Shown here piece after piece: positions 8,553-17,786 of a stretch of DNA of 64,000 nt (positions are counted from its first letter, which is position 1; each line of letters begins with the position of its first letter). The position numbers and the translations under genes are program-made. Below the pieces are notes generated by a model, which was not told the origin of the DNA, did not search any database, and saw only the letters and a list, made by a program, of their open reading frames with translations. This DNA is from Rhodoplanes azumiensis (lineage in GTDB: Bacteria; Pseudomonadota; Alphaproteobacteria; Rhizobiales; Xanthobacteraceae). Where the stretch lies: the NCBI RefSeq assembly GCF_042682915.1, contig NZ_JBHUIW010000016.1, forward strand, positions 72,637 through 136,636, in the 5' to 3' direction.

Positions 8553-9551
8553 TCACGCGACCGCGCGGGTCTCCGCGATGTCGATCACCGGCACGCCGAC
8601 GCGCGAGAGCAGACGGTGCAGGGTCTCGATCTCGGCCCGGCTCGGCTTGGGCATCGGCGCCCGCATGAACGGGTTCGGGATCAGCCCGGCGATCCAGGTC
8701 GCGGTCTTGTAACGGATGTGGAGGCGACCCATGTCGGCGACGTAGTCGTGCAGCTCGGAGAGGCCGCCGTCCCAGATCTCGCGCGCCTTGACGACGTCGT
8801 TGCGATCCCACGCCTCGAGATGGTCCATCATCGGCTCGAGCGCGAAGTTCCAGAAACCCGACAGCGTGCCGTCGAACAAGCCGGTCGCCTTGTACTCGTG
8901 CCAGCGCGACGCCAGCGCCCCCATGATCGCGACGTGCCGGTCGAGCGAGCGCAGGCCCTTCGCGATCAGCCTGAACCCGTCGTACATGTAGGTCATCTTC
9001 CAGCCGACGATGTTGGGCACCTCGCGGCAGATCCGCAACGTCGCACCGAGCGGCAAGCCCGGATAGAACGGCGGCTTGGCGCCACCGACCGGATGGGTGA
9101 CGATCGGCAGGTCGACGGCGCGGTCCTGGGCGACGATCTGGTCGAGCCAGATTTCCGGATAGCCGTCGGCATCCCAGCACGAGGTGACGTCCTGCGCACC
9201 GCCGGGCGGCGTGACGAAGATGCCGTCGACGCCGAGCGCCTTGCAGTCCTTGGCGGTCTCCACCGTCTCCTCGGTGGTCAGCGCCCAGGTGCCGGCGATC
9301 AGCGGCACCTTGCCGTTGTTCTCCTCCTGGGCGATCTCCAGCACGCGGCGCTTCTCGGCGCGGGTGAGATAGAAAATCTCGCCCGCCTCCGGGTTGATGC
9401 ACAGGCCGCCGCCCATCCTCACGAAGCGCTCGTTGTCGAGGAAGTGGCGCAGGAAGCGGCGGTAGGCCGCCTCGTCGATCTTCATGTGCCGGTCGTAGGG
9501 CAGCAGCGTCGCCACGTAGAGGTGGTCGCCGACGGTCTTTTCGATGGTCAT
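8553..9551 (-). CDS. Dihydrodipicolinate synthase (DapA) family lyase/aldolase
   Basis: 332 residues, a single (beta/alpha)8 barrel of the DapA/N-acetylneuraminate lyase family. The Schiff-base lysine is K185 in VGWKMTY. The GxxGE loop is replaced by GTWALTTEET and the usual YNxP stretch by THPVGG, so it is not a true DapA; these family members act on varied 2-keto acids as aldolases, lyases or dehydratases. It is 49 bases downstream of the start of nothing else: it follows the MFS gene 9601-10971 on the same strand and is probably co-transcribed with it under the divergent LysR protein. Confidence 0.85.
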   Translation of the reverse strand: MTIEKTVGDHLYVATLLPYDRHMKIDEAAYRRFLRHFLDNERFVRMGGGLCINPEAGEIFYLTRAEKRRVLEIAQEENNGKVPLIAGTWALTTEETVETAKDCKALGVDGIFVTPPGGAQDVTSCWDADGYPEIWLDQIVAQDRAVDLPIVTHPVGGAKPPFYPGLPLGATLRICREVPNIVGWKMTYMYDGFRLIAKGLRSLDRHVAIMGALASRWHEYKATGLFDGTLSGFWNFALEPMMDHLEAWDRNDVVKAREIWDGGLSELHDYVADMGRLHIRYKTATWIAGLIPNPFMRAPMPKPSRAEIETLHRLLSRVGVPVIDIAETRAVA

Positions 9552-9600
9552 GGCTTGGTCCTGATGATGGTCCGGAGTCCGGGTGAAAGTATGGTGGCGG

Positions 9601-10971
9601 TCAGGGCGAGATCTCCTCCAGCACGCGGCCCTTCGTCTCGATCGCGAAGACCGCCGTGATCACGGCCGCGAATGCGGCGACGAGACCGAAAGCGAGGAAC
9701 ACGGCCTCGAGACCGATGCCGATCATGGCGCCGACGATGCTCGGCCCGATCATCGAGGCGAAGCGCAGCCATGCCGTCGCGGTGGAGACCGCGATGGCGC
9801 GGGCGCGGGTCGGATAGAGTTCGGGCGTGTAGAGATAGACGCCGATCGACAGCACCGAGGAGAAGAAGAACGCGGTGCTCACCAGCACGAGGACACGGAC
9901 CGGGGTGCCGGCGCCGATCAACCAGAGCGCGCACAGCGCCGTCGCGGCGCCCGCGAAGGCGAGCGCGAACCACGGCCGCCGGCCCAGCCGATCGATGCTG
10001 AGCGCACAGGTGAGCGTGCCGCACAGGCCGACCACCTGGGTGATCAGGCCGTATTGGAGCGCATCCTCGAGCGAGAGGTGGAACACGGTGCGGTAGATGG
10101 TCGGCAGCCAGACCGTCAGACCGTAGGTGATCAGGTAGGCGGAGAACCAGATCGTCCACACCACGAGCGTCCGGCGCAGATAGCGCGGGCCGAACAGGTC
10201 GCTCCAGGACGCCGGCTTGTCGTGCGACGCAGAAACCGGCTCGGGCCGCGGCAGCGGCGCGCCGGTCGCCTTCTCGGTCGCGCGCTCGATATAGGCGAGC
10301 GCCCGCTCGGCCTCGTCGAAACGGCCGCGGGTCGCCAGCCAGCGCGGCGATTCCGGCAGGATGCGCTGCATGAACACGACCAGGATGGCCGGGATCGCGC
10401 CGATCAGGAACATGTAATGCCAGCCGAGATGCGGCACGATCCAGCGCCCGAGCAGGCCGGAAGCGACGAGACCGACCGGGAAGATCACCTCGTAGAGCAG
10501 CACGAAGCGGCCGCGCCCCTTCGCCTTGGCGATCTCGCTGATGTAGACGGCGGCGATCGGCACCTCGCCGCCGAGGCCGAGCCCCTGCAGGGTGCGGAAC
10601 ACGAGGAGCGACTCGTAGCTCCAGGCGAACGCGCAGGCGAGGCTCATGGCGGCGAACAGAAGCACGGCCCAGATCATCGCCTTCACCCGGCCGTGGCGCT
10701 GGGCGAGCCAGCCGAAGGCGAGTGCACCGACGAGCTGGCCGAGATAGCCGACCGAGATCATCAGGCCGATCTGCGGCGACGAGAGCTTCCACAACGGCGC
10801 CAGCACGGGCAGCACGAAGGCGATCGCCAGCGCGTCGAAGGCGTCGAAGAAGGTCGCGGTTCCGATGATGACACGCGCCTTCACGTGCCAGGTCGAGATG
10901 GGCAGCCGTTCGATGCGCGAGACAATGTCGTCCTGTCTCGCGCGGTCGTCGACCGTGGCGTGCGTCAACAT
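9601..10971 (-). CDS. MFS transporter, SV2/sugar-porter-like organic solute carrier
   Basis: 456 residues with twelve membrane helices. The start region TATFFDAFDALAIAFVLP, the GWLAQRHGR loop after helix 2, and the PESPRWL motif after helix 6 are typical of MFS carriers of the sugar-porter and aromatic-acid:H+ groups. The long central cytoplasmic loop, about residues 205-250, carries a basic and proline-rich stretch. It is divergent from the LysR gene and precedes the DapA-family gene, so it likely imports that enzyme's substrate. Confidence 0.87.
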   Translation of the reverse strand: MLTHATVDDRARQDDIVSRIERLPISTWHVKARVIIGTATFFDAFDALAIAFVLPVLAPLWKLSSPQIGLMISVGYLGQLVGALAFGWLAQRHGRVKAMIWAVLLFAAMSLACAFAWSYESLLVFRTLQGLGLGGEVPIAAVYISEIAKAKGRGRFVLLYEVIFPVGLVASGLLGRWIVPHLGWHYMFLIGAIPAILVVFMQRILPESPRWLATRGRFDEAERALAYIERATEKATGAPLPRPEPVSASHDKPASWSDLFGPRYLRRTLVVWTIWFSAYLITYGLTVWLPTIYRTVFHLSLEDALQYGLITQVVGLCGTLTCALSIDRLGRRPWFALAFAGAATALCALWLIGAGTPVRVLVLVSTAFFFSSVLSIGVYLYTPELYPTRARAIAVSTATAWLRFASMIGPSIVGAMIGIGLEAVFLAFGLVAAFAAVITAVFAIETKGRVLEEISP

Positions 10972-11105
10972 GGTCTACTCCTGAAGCGGTCTTGTTTTGC
11001 CGGGACGGCGCAGCGTTCGGGGGTGAGACGAGGCTCGAGGGCGTTTCCGGAGCCGACGCTAGCCCTGCTTTCTCGGGACGAGAATTCATGTATTGGTCAT
11101 GGCGG

Positions 11106-11122
11106 AATGAACACCATTCATT
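11106..11122. promoter_or_regulatory. LysR-type operator candidate
   Basis: AATGAA-CACCA-TTCATT is a perfect 6-5-6 inverted repeat ending 12 bases before the LysR start, in the region shared with the divergent MFS gene. LysR proteins bind partly symmetric sites and repress their own genes from such positions while activating the divergent gene. A related ATTCATGTATTGG half-site lies about 20 bases further left. Confidence 0.45.
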
Positions 11123-11134
11123 GTGCGGTGCGTC

Positions 11135-12097
11135 ATGAACTTGCGCTCGGTCGATCTCAACCTGCTCGTCGCGTTCGATGTGCTGGTCACCGAGCGCAAC
11201 GTGACTCGGGCAGCCGACAAGCTCGGGGTGACGCAATCGGCGCTCAGCCATGCCCTGCGGCGCTTGAGAACCTTGTTCGGCGATCCGCTGCTGACGCGCG
11301 GGCCGCACGGCATGGAGCCGACCGAAGTCGCGCTGGAGCTCGTCCAGCCGGTTCGGGACGTGCTGTCCGACATCCATTCGGTGCTGACGGCCAGAGCCGC
11401 TTTCGATCCGGCGACCACACGACGCTCGTTCTCGCTGTCGATGAGCGATGCGATGAGCGTCGAGGTTCTGCCCACGATCGTGCGCCATGTCAGGTCGCAG
11501 GCGCCGGGTATCGATCTCGTGGTGAGCACGTCCGGCCCGCGCGCCACCTGCATCCGTATCGCCGAGGACGAGGTGGATCTCGCCGTCGGGGTGTTCCCGG
11601 AAGTGCCTCCGGAGATCCGCTCTCAGGAGCTCTACCGCGACAGACTGGTGTGTGTCGCCGACCGCCGTCACCCGCTGCTTCGACGCGGCCGCATGGACGA
11701 GCGATCCTATCTCTCCTGCCCGCACGTCACGGTCGCCCCGAACCTCGAGTCCGGAATCCAGATCGACACGATCCTCGCGGCCATGGGCCTCGATCGCCGG
11801 GTGATGGCGACGGTCTCGCACTACATCGCGGTCCCGGCGCTCGTGCGCGACACGGACCTGATCGCGCATTCACGTCGACGTCTGGTGGGCTTGCTGCCCG
11901 GCTCGGCCGGGCTCGTGGCGTTTCCGATCCCGGTTCCGATCCGGGTTCCCGAGCTCAGCTTCGTCCAGCTCTGGCATCGGCGTCACGAGCGCGATCCCGG
12001 GCACCGATGGCTGCGGAACCTCGTCGGAGACGCGATCCGGAGCCTCGATCGAAAGAGCGGCAAAGGACGTCGCGCGGAACTCGGCATGCGCGATTGA
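11135..12097 (+). CDS. LysR-family transcriptional regulator
   Basis: 320 residues. The N-terminal winged helix-turn-helix (residues 1-60, MNLRSVDLNLLVAFDVLV then RNVTRAADKLGVTQSALSHA) is of the NodD/LinR-like subgroup of LysR proteins, followed by a periplasmic-binding-like effector domain. I prefer this ATG over one four codons upstream because MNLRSVDLNLL is the conserved beginning. It is divergent from the MFS and DapA-family genes and probably regulates them in response to a pathway compound; it may also control the cyclase-BKACE operon. Confidence 0.9.
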   Translation: MNLRSVDLNLLVAFDVLVTERNVTRAADKLGVTQSALSHALRRLRTLFGDPLLTRGPHGMEPTEVALELVQPVRDVLSDIHSVLTARAAFDPATTRRSFSLSMSDAMSVEVLPTIVRHVRSQAPGIDLVVSTSGPRATCIRIAEDEVDLAVGVFPEVPPEIRSQELYRDRLVCVADRRHPLLRRGRMDERSYLSCPHVTVAPNLESGIQIDTILAAMGLDRRVMATVSHYIAVPALVRDTDLIAHSRRRLVGLLPGSAGLVAFPIPVPIRVPELSFVQLWHRRHERDPGHRWLRNLVGDAIRSLDRKSGKGRRAELGMRD

Positions 12098-12423
12098 CGC
12101 ATCGTCGCTCGCGGCCGCTTCGCCCCCCCCTGCGCGCCGACGACATCGACCGGAGGACCGCACGCGCCCGGCACGCGCACAGCCAGCCCGTGGCCCCGGG
12201 GAACGATCGATGCGGCGTGCGTGCAGAAGAAAGAACAAAGACGTCGCGCGCGACGGTCACACGACCACGACGTCGCTATTTCGCCGAACGCCTTGAGATC
12301 CGCCCCTCCGTAGGCCTCTCTTGATGTCCAGGCGGCCGCGCCGAGCGCTTCGGCGGCCGCCGCGGGCCGCGTGCGCGCAAGGGCGCGTCTCCCGGTCCGC
12401 CCCCTCCGCACGAGGACAGTTCG
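12098..12423. other. Leader of the sulfur operon, no gene seen
   Basis: About 325 bases lie between the LysR stop and cysG. No credible ORF or RNA gene is visible. The stretch should hold the promoter of the sulfate assimilation operon, but I recognise no riboswitch and no clear -35/-10 pair. It contains a run of eight or more C near 12124 and a GC-rich hairpin-capable part (GCGGCCGC repeated near 12350). Confidence 0.4.
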
Positions 12424-13494
12424 ATGGCGCGGTTTCGCTACTTTCCGGTCTCCTACGACGTCGCCGGACGCATCGTGGTGGTCGTCGGCGACGGCGAGCC
12501 GGCGCTGCTGAAGCTGCGGTTGCTCGTGCGGACCGAAGCGCGGCTGATGCTGTATGCGAAGACGCCGATGCCGGCGCTGACCGAGTTCGCCGCCGCGCAC
12601 GGGGTCACGCTCGTCGCGGGGCCGCCGACCACGGAGGCACTGGGGGGAGCCGCGCTCGTGTTCGTCGCCACCGGTGACGACCAGGAGGATACCCGGCTCG
12701 GCACGCTCGCGCGGCAGTGCGGCGTGCCCGTCAACGTCGTCGACCGACCCCACCTGTGCGATTTCGCGACGCCCGCGATCGTCGACCGCGCGCCGCTGTC
12801 GGTCGCCGTCGCGACCGACGGACACGCGCCGGTGCTGGCCCAGATGGTGCGGGCCAAGATCGAGGCTCTCCTCCCGCCGGCCTTCGGGCGGCTCGCGACG
12901 CTCGCCGGAGCGGTGCGCGAGACCGTGCTGCTGCGATTGCCGGACAACGCCGCGCGCCGACGCTTCTGGTCGGCGCTCTTGTCCGGCCGCGCTGCCGCTC
13001 TCGCGCTCGCCGGCGAGGAGGAGCGTGCCCGCGTGTTCGCCCTCGCGACGCTCGCCGACGCGCAGAGGTCGATCGCACCGAGCGGAAAGGTGTTCCTGGT
13101 GGGCGCCGGCCCGGGCGCCCCCGATCTGCTCACCGTGCGGGCCCATCGCCTGCTGGCGGAGGCCGACGTGATCGTCCACGACGCGCTGGTGCCGGACACG
13201 GTTGTCGCCATGGGTCGGCGCGACGCGATGCGCATCGCGGTCGGCGGGCACGAGGAGCCGGCGTCGGTGGCGGAGTCGGACGTCGCTGCACTGCTGGTGC
13301 GGCTCGCCCGCGAGGGCCGCCGCGTCGTGCGTCTCGAGGTCGGTGACCCGATCGTGTCCGGCGACGCCCGCCAGGTGATCGCGACGCTGCGCGCCGCCGG
13401 CGTCGATCACGAGATCGTCCCGGGCCTTGCGGCGAGGCGCGACACCGTCACCGACCATGGCAGGACCGGCGACGTCGCGCCGGCCGCCGCCTGA
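12424..13494 (+). CDS. cysG: CysG-like siroheme synthase with truncated methyltransferase domain
   Basis: 356 residues; full CysG proteins are about 460-480. Residues 1-210 are the precorrin-2 dehydrogenase/ferrochelatase part: VVVVGDGEPALLK is the NAD-binding motif, followed by the dimerisation helices. Residues 218-330 match the first half of the uroporphyrinogen III methyltransferase domain (VFLVGAGPGAPDLLTVRA), but the VRLKGGDPFVFGRG motif is degenerate (VRLEVGDPIVSG) and the protein stops after HEIVPGLAA. The next gene begins 10 bases later, so the missing half is not in another frame. It probably still oxidises and metallates precorrin-2 to siroheme for CysI, with methylation supplied by another enzyme. 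Confidence 0.8.
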   Translation: MARFRYFPVSYDVAGRIVVVVGDGEPALLKLRLLVRTEARLMLYAKTPMPALTEFAAAHGVTLVAGPPTTEALGGAALVFVATGDDQEDTRLGTLARQCGVPVNVVDRPHLCDFATPAIVDRAPLSVAVATDGHAPVLAQMVRAKIEALLPPAFGRLATLAGAVRETVLLRLPDNAARRRFWSALLSGRAAALALAGEEERARVFALATLADAQRSIAPSGKVFLVGAGPGAPDLLTVRAHRLLAEADVIVHDALVPDTVVAMGRRDAMRIAVGGHEEPASVAESDVAALLVRLAREGRRVVRLEVGDPIVSGDARQVIATLRAAGVDHEIVPGLAARRDTVTDHGRTGDVAPAAA

Positions 13495-13504
13495 CGAGGT
13501 TCGG

Positions 13505-13855
13505 ATGTCGAAGCGCCCGAAGACGTTCCAGCCGGTGGTCGCGACCGCCAACGACCTCTCGACCGGCGTCGTCGTGTTCCGCCGCCGCGACGGCGCCTGG
13601 TCTCGCGACATCGCCGTGGCCGCGATCGCCGCGACGCCGGAGCAGGCCGAGGCGCTGCTCGCCGCGGCCCGCGCCGACCAGGACGACCGCCCTCGCGTCG
13701 TCGACGTCGCGTTGATCGAGGTGGTGCGCGACGGGGACTTCGTGCGCCCCGCCGCCCTGCGCGAGCTGATCCGCACCACCGGACCGACCATCGTGCTGCC
13801 CGCCGACGTTCCGCAGTCCGGCGCGCCCGCCGCCTCCCGCAACCCCGGCGCCTGA
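13505..13855 (+). CDS. DUF2849 protein of sulfite reductase operon
   Basis: 116 residues. It matches the small DUF2849 family found almost only between cysG and cysI in alphaproteobacteria: a start with FQPVVATANDLSTGVVVF and a conserved W in DGAWS. No catalytic motif is visible. The constant position suggests an accessory role for the reductase or siroheme delivery, but no function is established. The last 15 residues are Ala/Pro-rich. It lies 10 bases after cysG and 14 before cysI. Confidence 0.8.
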   Translation: MSKRPKTFQPVVATANDLSTGVVVFRRRDGAWSRDIAVAAIAATPEQAEALLAAARADQDDRPRVVDVALIEVVRDGDFVRPAALRELIRTTGPTIVLPADVPQSGAPAASRNPGA

Positions 13856-13869
13856 ACCGGAGGAGCCCG

Positions 13870-15514
<1,645 letters not shown>

Positions 15515-15531
<17 letters not shown>

Positions 15532-16261
15532 GACGACACGGGCCGAGATGGGCGACGGCGGCCTCGCGGAAACGCTCGCGGCCGCGTGGGTCGAGGCCAC
15601 GCCGCAGGAGATCGTCCGCGCGGCGCTGGAAGAATTCGCCGGCCGCATCGCGCTCGTCTCGTCGTTCGGGGCCGACGCGGCCGTGCTGCTGCACATGGTC
15701 GCGCAGATCGATCCGGCGACCCCGGTGGTGTTCGTCGACACGCTGCGATTGTTCCCGGAGACCCTCGCCTATCGCGATACGCTGATCGCGACGCTCGGCC
15801 TGACCGACGTTCGCATCGTGAGACCGGATGCGGCCCAGATCACACGGCGCGATCCCGATCTCGCCCTCGCGGGCCGCGATCCCGACGCCTGCTGCGGCAT
15901 TCGCAAGGTCGCGCCGTTCGAGCAGGCGATCACGCCGTTCGCGGCTTGGCTCAACGGCCGGCGGCGCGATCAGGGCGCGAGCCGCGCCGCGATCGCCGCG
16001 GCCGAGTGGGACGGCGCGCGCGTGAAGATCAACCCGCTCGCGGCGTGGACCTCGGCCGACGCCACCGCCTATCGCCACGCGCACGATCTGCCCGAGCACC
16101 CCCTCACGGCGCAGGGTTACCCGTCGATCGGCTGCGTTCCGTGCACGTCACGGGTCGACGCCGGCGAGAACGGCCGCGCGGGGCGCTGGCGCGGCTTCGA
16201 AAAGACCGAATGTGGGCTGCACACACGGCGCATCGGCGTCGCCGCAAGCACGGATTCCTGA
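15515..16261 (+). CDS. cysH: Adenylyl-sulfate (APS) reductase
   Basis: 248 residues. CysH family, converting APS to sulfite and AMP with thioredoxin. It carries the [4Fe-4S] cysteines C126-C127 (CCGIRK) and C207/C210 (GCVPC), which mark enzymes that use APS rather than PAPS, and the catalytic C233 in ECGLH. SSFGADAAVLLH near residue 48 is the PP-loop. The chosen ATG has GGGAGG seven bases upstream and overlaps the cysI end by 17 bases, so the two are translationally coupled. A later ATG at 15548 is possible but has no ribosome binding site. Confidence 0.9.
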
Positions 16262-16263
16262 TC

Positions 16264-16782
16264 ATGCCGATCTTTCGCCATGGCACCTTCGTCGACGACG
16301 ACTGGCAGATCCCGGCCGACGACGAACCGATACCCGAGGCCGGCAAGGTCGCGCTGTCGAAAGCCCGATATCTCGTCGAGCGTGCGGCGCTGTCGCGGCG
16401 CGACGCCGCTATCGGCGTCGTGCTCACCGCCGGCGACACGCTCGACGACATCGTCGCGGCGCTGCCGCGGCTCGCCCTCGTCGTGATCAGGATCCCGAAA
16501 TACTTCGACGGACGCCCCTACTCCCTCGCGAGATTGCTGCGCGACCGTCACGGCTTCGCGGGCGAAGTCCGCGCCGCCGGCGACGTGCTGCGCGACCAGA
16601 TCGCGCTGATGCTGCGTGCCGGCTTCGATTCCTTCGACGTGACTCATCCCGGCACGATCGAGGCGCTGCGGGAAAAGCGCATCGTCGCGGTCCGCCATCA
16701 TTACCAGCCCGCCTCGGCCGAGGCGTCCGAAACCCAGCCGGACGACCGCCCGTGGCGGCGCGTCTCGGCCGCGCTCTTCTGA
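16264..16782 (+). CDS. DUF934 protein of sulfate assimilation operon
   Basis: 172 residues. It belongs to the DUF934 family, annotated as an oxidoreductase-like protein and regularly placed beside cysH and cysI in proteobacteria. Conserved pieces are the central GVVLTAGDTLDDI and the IPKYFDGRPYSLARLLRDR stretch, followed by GDVLRDQIALMLRAGFDSF. No cofactor-binding motif can be pointed out. It starts two bases after the cysH stop. A role in supporting sulfite reduction is inferred from position only. Confidence 0.85.
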   Translation: MPIFRHGTFVDDDWQIPADDEPIPEAGKVALSKARYLVERAALSRRDAAIGVVLTAGDTLDDIVAALPRLALVVIRIPKYFDGRPYSLARLLRDRHGFAGEVRAAGDVLRDQIALMLRAGFDSFDVTHPGTIEALREKRIVAVRHHYQPASAEASETQPDDRPWRRVSAALF

Positions 16783-16790
16783 GGGTCGCC

Positions 16791-17786
16791 ATGCGTGCCG
16801 CCGAAAGCCTCGCCGAACGCCCCCTGGATCCGCTCCGCACCGAGCGAGCGCCCGCCCCCGCACGGCCCCCGACGACCGAGCCGCGGGCACACCTGTCGCC
16901 GCACCTGAAGACGCTCGAGGCCGAGGCGATCTTCATCATGCGCGAGGTCGCGGCCGAATTCCGCAATCCCGTGATGCTCTACTCGGTCGGCAAGGACTCC
17001 TCGGTGATGCTCCACATCGCCCGCAAGGCGTTCTTCCCGGGACGCCCGCCCTTCCCGCTCCTGCACATCGCGTCGGGCTGGGATTTTCGCGAGGTCATCA
17101 CCCATCGCGACCGTATGGCGGCGCATTACGGGCTCGACCTGCTCGTCCACACCAACGCGCACGCCGCGGCCGCCGGGGTCAATCCGTTCGACACCGAGAC
17201 GGGCGAGTATTCGCGGCTGATGCTGACCGAGGCGCTCAAGACGGCACTCGACGCGCACGGCTTCGACGCCGCTTTCGGTGGAGCACGACGCGACGAGGAG
17301 AAAGCGCGCGCCAAGGAGCGCATCTTCTCGCACCGGCGCGGCCATGTCTGGGATCCGCGCAATCAGCGGCCCGAGCTGTGGAGGCTGTTCAACACGCGGC
17401 TGGCGCCGGGCGACACGATGCGGGTGTTCCCGCTCTCCAACTGGACCGAGCTCGACGTGTGGGACTACATCCGGGCCGAGAGCATACCCGTGGTGCCGCT
17501 CTACTTCGCGGCCGAGCGCGGCGTGGTGATCCGCGACGGCGCGCTGCTGGTCGTCGACGACGAGCGGATGCGGTGGCGCAAGGGCGAACGGCTCGAGACG
17601 CGCCGCGTGCGGTTCCGCACGCTCGGCTGCTGGCCGCTGACCGGCGCGGTCGAATCCGACGCCGCCGATCTGGACGGCATCATCACGGAAATCGTCGCAT
17701 CGCGAGTCTCCGAGCGCAACGGCCGGCTGGTCGACGGCGCCTTGCAGGCCTCGATGGAAGCCAAGAAGCGCGAGGGTTACTTCTGA
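16791..17786 (+). CDS. cysD: Sulfate adenylyltransferase small subunit
   Basis: 331 residues; about 20-30 longer than the norm because of an Ala/Pro/Arg-rich N-terminal extension before HLKTLEAEAIFIMREVAAEF. CysD is the ATP-pyrophosphatase subunit that adenylates sulfate to APS, driven by the GTPase CysN. The PP-loop YSVGKDSSVMLH is at about residues 64-75, and the FGGARRDEEKARAKER and RRGHVWDPRNQRPELW segments are family signatures. It ends in EAKKREGYF, the classical CysD tail, and its stop shares one base with the cysNC start. Confidence 0.93.
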   Translation: MRAAESLAERPLDPLRTERAPAPARPPTTEPRAHLSPHLKTLEAEAIFIMREVAAEFRNPVMLYSVGKDSSVMLHIARKAFFPGRPPFPLLHIASGWDFREVITHRDRMAAHYGLDLLVHTNAHAAAAGVNPFDTETGEYSRLMLTEALKTALDAHGFDAAFGGARRDEEKARAKERIFSHRRGHVWDPRNQRPELWRLFNTRLAPGDTMRVFPLSNWTELDVWDYIRAESIPVVPLYFAAERGVVIRDGALLVVDDERMRWRKGERLETRRVRFRTLGCWPLTGAVESDAADLDGIITEIVASRVSERNGRLVDGALQASMEAKKREGYF

